This document shows, one piece after another, positions 5,744 to 9,890 of a stretch of DNA of 9,890 bases. The notes beneath the pieces were generated by a model. That model worked only from the letters and a program-made list of their open reading frames with translations, did not search any database and was not told the DNA's origin. Position 1 is the first letter of the stretch; the number at the start of each line of letters is the position of its first letter. Position numbers and translations under genes: made by a program. This DNA comes from DAOUCV01 sp034432095 (GTDB lineage: Bacteria; Chloroflexota; Dehalococcoidia; Dehalococcoidales; UBA2162). The stretch lies in assembly GCA_034432095.1 (NCBI GenBank), contig DAOUCV010000009.1, forward strand, positions 1 to 9,890. Direction: 5' to 3'.

Positions 5744-6052
5744 CTAGGAAGCTGTAATAGAATCGTCTGTATCGGGCTCGCTTTCCACCCCCAGAGCTTC
5801 AAGAAAGTCACCGAGTGCCGCTTCACGCTGAGTGCTCGGCAACGATAGGACAAGACTGGCGTAGACCCTGTACTCCCTGTTCTCACGCATCATAATGACG
5901 TAGCCAGAACCAAATAAGTCAGCAATCACTCTGCGTAAAGACCTCTCGCTGATGCCTGTAGCCTTGGCCAGTTGACGAGTGCTGATTCCGGGTTGCCTGG
6001 CAATATTGACGAATACTATTGCATGCTCAGTCAGAAAGCCCCATTCCTCCAT
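5744..6052 (-). CDS. winged-helix transcriptional regulator (MarR-like)
   Basis: Predicted 102 residues from ATG 6052, with GAGG 9 nt upstream. Residues 5-20 form a first helix, STRQLAKATGISERSLRRVIADLFGSGYV (24-52) is a classic helix-turn-helix, and IMMRENREYRVYAS (53-66) is the beta-wing. A C-terminal helix (74-87) and an acidic tail follow. The layout matches small MarR-type or generic winged-helix repressors; no ligand site is evident. It is the first gene of the leftward cluster with the zinc-ribbon and glycosyltransferase genes and is transcribed divergently from the two-component system, with 119 bp between the starts. The 11-bp repeat array in that gap could influence both directions. 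Confidence 0.87.
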   Translation of the reverse strand: MEEWGFLTEHAIVFVNIARQPGISTRQLAKATGISERSLRRVIADLFGSGYVIMMRENREYRVYASLVLSLPSTQREAALGDFLEALGVESEPDTDDSITAS

Positions 6053-6088
6053 CGCTCAATACCTCATTGCTTAGCATAAAATAAAGAT

Positions 6089-6132
6089 GTTAAAACCGTG
6101 TTGAAGCCGGGTTAAACACGGGTTAAATTCTA
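6089..6132. promoter_or_regulatory. four 11-bp direct repeats, PHO-box-like response-regulator site
   Basis: Four units, GTTAAAACCGT, GTTGAAGCCGG, GTTAAACACGG and GTTAAATTCTA, start at 6089, 6100, 6111 and 6122, an exact 11-bp period with GTT(A/G)AA in each. OmpR/PhoB-family regulators bind head-to-tail to direct repeats of about 11 bp (for example E. coli and Streptomyces PHO boxes), contacting the same DNA face at each turn. The array lies upstream of the gene for just such a regulator, so autoregulation is the simplest reading. The phosphate link is by analogy only. Confidence 0.75.
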
Positions 6133-6171
6133 CGTTCGAGAGGAGAGAACGTTGTTATCAAGGCGGCGTCT

Positions 6172-6867
6172 ATGGATGTTATAATGGGATGGAACATGGC
6201 CAAGATTTTAATTATTGAGGATGAGCCTGACATCGCCGATTTTGTGAAGCGTGGGTTGGTTGATAGCGGCTTCGAGGTGGAGGTTGCCGGGACAGGAATC
6301 CAGGGGCTGGAAGTCGCCCAGTCCAGCCATCCCGATCTTGTGGTTCTTGACCTGATACTTCCAGATATGGACGGCATCGATGTGTGCCGGGAACTGCGTA
6401 GCAGCGGTGATACGGGCATCATCATCCTCACCGCCCGGCACCTAGTGGGCGAGCGGGTACATGGACTTGAGGCTGGTGCCGATGACTATCTTCCTAAGCC
6501 CTTTGCTTTCGAGGAGCTGCTAGCCAGGATTCGGGCTGTGCTTCGCCGTCGCTCCACCACAAAGGAAGGTATTGTCCAAGTAGGTGATCTTGAAGTGGAC
6601 ACCGAGCGGCGTGAGATTCGACGAGGCGGCCGTACTGTTGTTCTGACGACCCGTGAGTTTGAATTGCTCAAACTGCTGGCACAAAACGCGGGTAAGCCAT
6701 TGCGCCGGGAGTTTATCATCCAGCGCATATGGGGTTACGACTTTGAAGGGGAGACCGACCCATTGAAGGTGTATATCAACTTCTTAAGGCGCAAGTTGAA
6801 TGCCCAGGGGGAAGCCAACCTGATACAAACAGTCCTTGGCTTTGGCTATGTCCTGAGAGAGAAATGA
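6172..6867 (+). CDS. OmpR/PhoB-family response regulator
   Basis: Predicted 231 residues from ATG 6172 (AAGG 8 nt upstream). Family members normally begin at the later ATG, 6196 (MAKILIIEDE), so that is the main alternative; a TATAAT at 6180-6185 between the two could mean transcription starts just before 6196. The receiver domain spans about 10-125: acidic pair E16/D17, phosphoacceptor D60 in VVLDLILPDMDG, Thr87 and Lys109 of the LPKPF motif. The C-terminal winged helix (about 135-229) has TTREFELLKLLA, a recognition helix near DPLKVYINFLRRKL, and the closing GFGYVLRE. Phosphorylation by the adjacent kinase should promote dimerisation on tandem 11-bp repeats, which are found upstream. The stop overlaps the kinase start as ATGA. 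Confidence 0.96.
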   Translation: MDVIMGWNMAKILIIEDEPDIADFVKRGLVDSGFEVEVAGTGIQGLEVAQSSHPDLVVLDLILPDMDGIDVCRELRSSGDTGIIILTARHLVGERVHGLEAGADDYLPKPFAFEELLARIRAVLRRRSTTKEGIVQVGDLEVDTERREIRRGGRTVVLTTREFELLKLLAQNAGKPLRREFIIQRIWGYDFEGETDPLKVYINFLRRKLNAQGEANLIQTVLGFGYVLREK

Positions 6868-8270
6868 TGAAGATGAGCCTTCGCGCACGAATTTTGCTGT
6901 GGTATGGCGTGGCCATGGTCGTGGTCATTTTCGGGCTGGCATTTACGGCTCAGCATATCATGGTAGCAAGCCTGCGTGCCGACCTTGATGAGAGTCTCCA
7001 GTTACGTGCCGAGATGGTCATTAACGCCATCAGTTCAAGCTCGGTTCCTGCCGCAAGTTACAACGAAGTGATCAAACAGCTCACCGAGCATCAGCTTCCC
7101 TCGGTGCCGCTCTTCATCCGCGTGAGCGACCCTCAGGGAAATATATTGGCCAAGTTTGGCGATGTGCCGGAACCAGTAATTCCGCTGCTGGATAACCACT
7201 TGCATCTGCCTGGTATTGCCGGGGGACGGTTCGATGATATCCAAGTTAAAAATGCCCAGTCATTAAGGGTCTACACCGTGGCGGCACCCGACCAATCAAC
7301 CTCAACCCCCCTGGCTCTGGTACAGACCGGAGAGAGTCTCGCCGCGGTGTCTGCCGCTGAAGACCAGCTCTGGCGGTATGCCCTGACTGAAGGCGTCATA
7401 GGCAGCCTAGTAGCCCTGGCAGTGGGATTAATCATCCTCCGACAGGGCTTTCACCCACTCGATAGAATCCTCAAACGGGTGCAGGAGATAAAAGACACCG
7501 AGCTTACTGCTGGACTCTCTAATGAACCACGCCCCCACGAGCTGCAACAGCTGGCTGACAGCCTCAATAACATGTGGCACCGCCTTGATTCGGCGCTGAA
7601 GGCAAAGCAGATCTTTGTGACCAGTGTGTCTCATGACCTGAGGACGCCGCTTACAGCCATACAGGGACAGATTGATGTTCTGCGGCGAAAACTATCGGCA
7701 GACCCCGAGGTGAAAGAGAGCCTGGACAGGACCAGCAAAGAGATTCGCCGGCTGGTGAGATTGACAAATAATCTTCTCTTAAATACACAACTGGGCTCTA
7801 TGCCCCCTATCGTTGCTAGGGATGTCAACCTCAGGGAATTGCTTGAAGAGATTGTCAGGGAGGTGACTGTACTGGCAGAGGGTCTGGAAATAAGCCTCTC
7901 TGCCGGAGAAGACATCGTCGTCCCCGGTGATTACGACCTGTTCAAGCAGATGGTTCTAAATGTCACCGATAACGCCATCAAGTTCACGCCGAGGGGAGGG
8001 CATGTTGAGCTTGCTCTGCGTGCGGAGGAGGGATGGGCAGTGGTTGAGGTGGGAGACTCCGGCCAGGGCATCCCCCAGGAACACCTGCCCCACCTCGGGG
8101 AGCCGTTCTATAAAGTTCGCTCTTCCTCGTCATCACTGCGCGGAGTGGGATTAGGATTGGCTATAGTAAAGCAGATTGTCAAGCTCCACAAGGGGCAGAT
8201 GGAAATCAATAGTCTGGTGAACGTTGGGACAACAGTGAAGATACGCTTGCCGATTCACGGCTCGATATGA
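6864..8270 (+). CDS. PhoR/EnvZ-type sensor histidine kinase
   Basis: Predicted 468 residues; ATG 6864 overlaps the regulator stop by 4 nt, so the pair is translationally coupled. The first membrane span is about 10-30, followed by an extracytoplasmic sensor region (about 35-172) with no recognisable fold and no cysteines, then a second span (about 174-194). A HAMP linker (about 195-247) leads to the HisKA helix with phosphoacceptor H257 in SVSHDLRTPLTAI. The ATPase domain has N-box NVTDNAIKF (366-374), G1 VGDSGQG (396-402), F-box EPFYK (413-417) and G2 GVGLGLAI (427-434). It autophosphorylates H257 and passes phosphate to D60 of its partner. No PAS domain is seen. The signal is unknown; a link to the convergent anion permease operon is possible but not shown. 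Confidence 0.96.
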   Translation: MMKMSLRARILLWYGVAMVVVIFGLAFTAQHIMVASLRADLDESLQLRAEMVINAISSSSVPAASYNEVIKQLTEHQLPSVPLFIRVSDPQGNILAKFGDVPEPVIPLLDNHLHLPGIAGGRFDDIQVKNAQSLRVYTVAAPDQSTSTPLALVQTGESLAAVSAAEDQLWRYALTEGVIGSLVALAVGLIILRQGFHPLDRILKRVQEIKDTELTAGLSNEPRPHELQQLADSLNNMWHRLDSALKAKQIFVTSVSHDLRTPLTAIQGQIDVLRRKLSADPEVKESLDRTSKEIRRLVRLTNNLLLNTQLGSMPPIVARDVNLRELLEEIVREVTVLAEGLEISLSAGEDIVVPGDYDLFKQMVLNVTDNAIKFTPRGGHVELALRAEEGWAVVEVGDSGQGIPQEHLPHLGEPFYKVRSSSSSLRGVGLGLAIVKQIVKLHKGQMEINSLVNVGTTVKIRLPIHGSI

Positions 8271-8323
8271 CCCCCTCGCCATAGCTCTTAGAGATGCTAC
8301 GTTCCACAATTGCCGTGTTCTAG

Positions 8324-8713
8324 TTAGTGTAAGGCCAGACTTATCGTCAGCACGACGAGCACAAAAGCAGTGATGAGGACGTATTTGATGTCTTTTCTCC
8401 AGGCAAAATACAGGGCTGATGCGATGACTCTGATGAAAGGGGTCAGGACTAAGGTGACGATGCCGAGGGTCATAAGCAAGATACCGTTATTCGACGTATG
8501 TGCTCCCTTGAGTAGTTCGCCAAGGAAAATGAAGAAGTTTTGACCCTGAAGAAACAGTGCCTTGTCCGCCAACAAAATATCAAGGTTTCCGCGGGAGCGA
8601 TAAAAAATGACTATGCCAGCAGTCTCCAGCATTAAGCTGAGAACTACACCGACGATAAGCAGGTAGCTGATGATTGTTTCCAGCTTCGATTCGGCACTGC
8701 CTAAACTGGCCAT
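8324..8713 (-). CDS. DUF1634 family membrane protein
   Basis: Predicted 129 residues from ATG 8713, which follows AAAGGGG by about 10 nt. There are three membrane segments: about 14-37, 78-103 and 108-128. The hydrophilic stretch between the first and second is about 40 residues. TPFIRV (91-96) at the end of the second span and the short WRKDIKYV link to the third span resemble DUF1634 (PF07843). Proteins of that family are usually encoded next to a TauE/SafE permease, as here; the start lies 13 nt inside the permease gene, indicating translational coupling. Its role is unknown, probably an accessory subunit of the permease. It is convergent with the kinase gene; the 53 bp between the stops contain only a weak hairpin (8283-8299) without a T-run. 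Confidence 0.87.
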   Translation of the reverse strand: MASLGSAESKLETIISYLLIVGVVLSLMLETAGIVIFYRSRGNLDILLADKALFLQGQNFFIFLGELLKGAHTSNNGILLMTLGIVTLVLTPFIRVIASALYFAWRKDIKYVLITAFVLVVLTISLALH

Positions 8714-9546
8714 AGCGATGTCACCCCTTTATACAGCATTTGAACGATCAGATAAGCAACTATCGCCAGAAAGAGGATTCTGAGCCATTTATCGCTGAGC
8801 TTGTTCAAGACCCTTCCGCCAACCACGGAGCCGATGGTGGTCCCTATGGCTACAGGCGCGACCAAAGTCAAATTCAGGAGTCCAGAAAAGAGATAGACAC
8901 TGGTCGCGGCGAGAGCGGTCATGCCAATGATGAAGTTGCTAGTAGTGCTGGAAACCTTCGGCGGCAACTTCAGGATATTCTCCTGAACGGATACCTTGAA
9001 GGCACCTGCGCCTATGCCTAGCATTCCTGCCGCAATCCCCGCGATAAACATTCCCAGTCCGCCGAGAAGGGCATTAGTAGCCTGATACTCCACTGTTTCT
9101 TTTCTGGCTTCATCAAAGTAAATTCCTTTAAGCCTGAGCCAGGCTGAAACTCTGTCCTGATTTTTTGCCATGGCAAGGTCTTTGTCCCTGGTATGGTTTC
9201 TCATGCCGACAAACGAAGTCAGCAGAAAAGCAGCAAAGAAAAAGTACAGATAGACTGGTTTAATTAAAGCCGTAATTGTGGCACCTACAATGGCGCCAGC
9301 AATGGTGAACATCTCCAGGTACATGGCAATCTTCACATTCGTAATCCTGTCCCTGACATAAGACGCCGCCGAGCCGCTGGAGGTGGCAATAATGCTCACT
9401 ATTCCCGAAGCTATGGCGATCTTGATCGGAACCCCACAAAAAACGAGTATGGGGATAAGGATGCTGGCCCCGCCAAGACCAGTTAAAGAGCCCAAAAAAC
9501 CAATAAGTACTGAGAGAGAACTCAAGGAAGCCATATTTAACATCAT
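8701..9546 (-). CDS. TauE/SafE-family anion permease
   Basis: Predicted 281 residues from ATG 9546 (a second ATG follows immediately); the ribosome binding site is weak (GCGAGA). The protein is largely membrane-embedded, with about eight spans in two similar halves. Each half starts with a Gly-rich motif, GSLTGLGGASILIPIL (19-34) and AGMLGIGAGAFKVSV (173-187), the hallmark of the TauE/SafE (YfcA, TSUP) family. A polar loop of about 40 residues (115-155) joins the halves. Members export or import sulfur-containing or organic anions such as sulfite, sulfoacetate, taurine or thiosulfate; the substrate cannot be told from sequence. Expression probably starts at the promoter at 9612-9640 and continues into the overlapping DUF1634 gene. 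Confidence 0.92.
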   Translation of the reverse strand: MMLNMASLSSLSVLIGFLGSLTGLGGASILIPILVFCGVPIKIAIASGIVSIIATSSGSAASYVRDRITNVKIAMYLEMFTIAGAIVGATITALIKPVYLYFFFAAFLLTSFVGMRNHTRDKDLAMAKNQDRVSAWLRLKGIYFDEARKETVEYQATNALLGGLGMFIAGIAAGMLGIGAGAFKVSVQENILKLPPKVSSTTSNFIIGMTALAATSVYLFSGLLNLTLVAPVAIGTTIGSVVGGRVLNKLSDKWLRILFLAIVAYLIVQMLYKGVTSLWPV

Positions 9547-9571
9547 GAAATCTCGCAGCGCAAAATAAACT

Positions 9572-9594
9572 CAGTCTGGCATGCAGTCAGACTG
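9572..9594 (-). promoter_or_regulatory. leader hairpin before the permease gene
   Basis: CAGTCTG (9572-9578) and CAGACTG (9588-9594) are perfect 7-bp complements around a 9-nt loop. It lies within the predicted 5' untranslated leader, about 25 nt before the permease ATG. It may stabilise the message or serve as a palindromic binding site; no T-run follows in the leftward direction, so it is not a terminator. Confidence 0.4.
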
Positions 9595-9611
9595 TGGAGA
9601 CTTTACACCAT

Positions 9612-9640
9612 ATCTTATGCCCGCCTCGTATAATTATCAA
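9612..9640 (-). promoter_or_regulatory. sigma70-type promoter of the permease operon
   Basis: Read leftward, TTGATA (9640-9635, one mismatch to TTGACA) and TAAGAT (9617-9612, two mismatches to TATAAT) are separated by exactly 17 bp. Transcription would start near 9605, giving a leader of about 60 nt before the permease ATG. Confidence 0.55.
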
Positions 9641-9655
9641 CCAACGTCTTCGTTT

Positions 9656-9670
9656 TTCACTTTGCGTGAA
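9656..9670. promoter_or_regulatory. small inverted repeat upstream of the -35 box, possible operator
   Basis: TTCAC (9656-9660) and GTGAA (9666-9670) are inverted around 5 bp, ending 16 bp upstream of the predicted -35 element of the permease promoter. The placement suits an activator site, but arms of 5 bp are short enough to arise by chance. Confidence 0.3.
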
Positions 9671-9710
9671 TCTTTCCGCCCTGCCGGGGGAGACGATATT
9701 CAAGCTAGGT

Positions 9711-9740
9711 GAACAAATGTCATAAAAGAGTCTTTTGTTC
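9711..9740 (+). other. AT-rich hairpin in the intergenic leader
   Basis: GAACAAA (9711-9717) pairs with TTTGTTC (9734-9740). Nested inside, AAAAGA (9724-9729) and TCTTTT (9731-9736) form a competing palindrome around one base. Without a G+C-rich stem it is a weak terminator candidate in either direction; it may mark the boundary between the two divergent transcription units. Confidence 0.3.
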
Positions 9741-9765
9741 AATAATGAAGCTGTAAAACAAAAAA

Positions 9766-9784
9766 GCACCTTAAAAACTGAATA
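9766..9784 (+). promoter_or_regulatory. boxA-like antitermination element
   Basis: GCACCTTAAAAACTGAATA resembles the conserved (C/T)CTTTGAAAACTGAATA-type sequence around boxA in rRNA leaders and spacers of many Gram-positive-type bacteria, where NusB/NusE bind. Here it lies about 100 nt before a protein-coding start, ahead of strong stem-loops. The resemblance is by memory of the motif and could be coincidental. Confidence 0.3.
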
Positions 9785-9809
9785 TCGGAAGTCCAGAGCC
9801 TTGCCTTGT

Positions 9810-9853
9810 GGCTAAATAAAATAGCCTAGCTAGGGACAAGCTAGACTAGGCTA
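9810..9853 (+). promoter_or_regulatory. alternative stem-loops in the 5' leader of the next gene
   Basis: TAGCCTAG (9822-9829) pairs with CTAGGCTA (9846-9853), extended by CTAG (9830-9833) with CTAG (9841-9844) and one bulged A, a 12-bp stem around a 7-nt loop. The same TAGCC (9822-9826) can instead pair with GGCTA (9810-9814), so the two structures exclude each other. It ends 13 nt before the ribosome binding site of the downstream gene. Neither form has a T-run; control of translation or RNA stability is more likely than attenuation. Confidence 0.5.
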
Positions 9854-9880
9854 AATCTAACACTATGGAGGTTGACCACA

Positions 9881-9890
9881 ATGCTAGACT
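9881..9890 (+). CDS. 5' end of a rightward gene cut by the window edge
   Basis: ATG at 9881 begins codons M-L-D before the sequence ends. GGAGGT (9867-9872) lies exactly 8 nt upstream, an ideal ribosome binding site. The long structured leader suggests regulated expression. Product unknown; the octamer GCTAGACT overlapping the first codons (9883-9890) also occurs in the leader stem (9840-9847). Confidence 0.6.

Noticed and set aside
6123..6441. Leftward frames opposite the response regulator
   Set aside because: They lie antisense to a receiver domain with intact catalytic residues and have no ribosome binding sites.
8283..8299. Hairpin TAGCTCT...AGATGCTA between convergent kinase and DUF1634 genes as a bidirectional terminator
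   Set aside because: The stem has a bulge and no T-run on either side.
8740..9021. Rightward 93-codon frame opposite the permease gene
   Set aside because: Antisense to the second half of a TauE/SafE protein; polar low-complexity composition and no start signal.
9699..9713. Second PHO-box-like site (GTTCACC on the leftward strand) near the permease promoter
   Set aside because: Only one unit is convincing; the next 11 bp do not repeat it.

Overview
The window looks like bacterial chromosome from a free-living or environmental organism with clear Shine-Dalgarno use and balanced base composition. The gene content (a glycosyltransferase 2/NodB deacetylase fusion next to a DedA-like remnant, several small zinc-ribbon proteins, a TauE/SafE permease paired with DUF1634) makes me think of Chloroflexota, perhaps Dehalococcoidia. 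That is an impression from families, not a placement from a marker gene.

Positions 1-1623 hold a leftward run of small accessory genes: a ribbon-helix-helix-like protein, a doubtful 76-codon frame inside a repeat-rich stretch, a small winged-helix protein, an acidic membrane-anchored zinc-ribbon protein, and the first codons of another gene leaving the left edge. A rightward gene (1721-2548) follows. It has an internal ~80-residue duplication and appears to have lost its 5' end. Together with a possible 3' remnant of a leftward gene just before it, this suggests a recombination junction near 1700-1724.

Positions 2643-6052 form a second leftward cluster. Reading from the right, it has a winged-helix regulator, a 67-residue zinc-ribbon protein, a double-zinc-finger coiled-coil protein, the glycosyltransferase-deacetylase fusion, a broken DedA-like membrane protein and a small hypothetical helical protein. 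The deacetylase carries a one-base frameshift that removes its last catalytic motif. The missing 46 codons are intact in another frame, so this is either a recent mutation or an assembly error. The DedA-like remnant starts 6 nt after the recovered deacetylase stop and is itself frameshifted.

Positions 6053-8270 carry a divergent regulatory region and an OmpR/PhoB-type two-component system. The intergenic region contains four direct repeats beginning GTT(A/G)AA at an exact 11-bp period, the layout expected for tandem binding of a PhoB/OmpR-class response regulator, so autoregulation is likely. The response regulator and the PhoR-like kinase overlap by ATGA and are probably cotranscribed.

Positions 8324-9640 hold a leftward pair, a TauE/SafE-type anion permease and a DUF1634 membrane protein overlapping by 13 nt, with a recognisable sigma70-type promoter, a leader hairpin and a possible operator. 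The last ~180 bases are a structured leader: a boxA-like element, two mutually exclusive stem-loops, a perfect ribosome binding site and the ATG of a rightward gene cut by the window edge. I see no tRNA, rRNA, CRISPR array, transposase or integrase.
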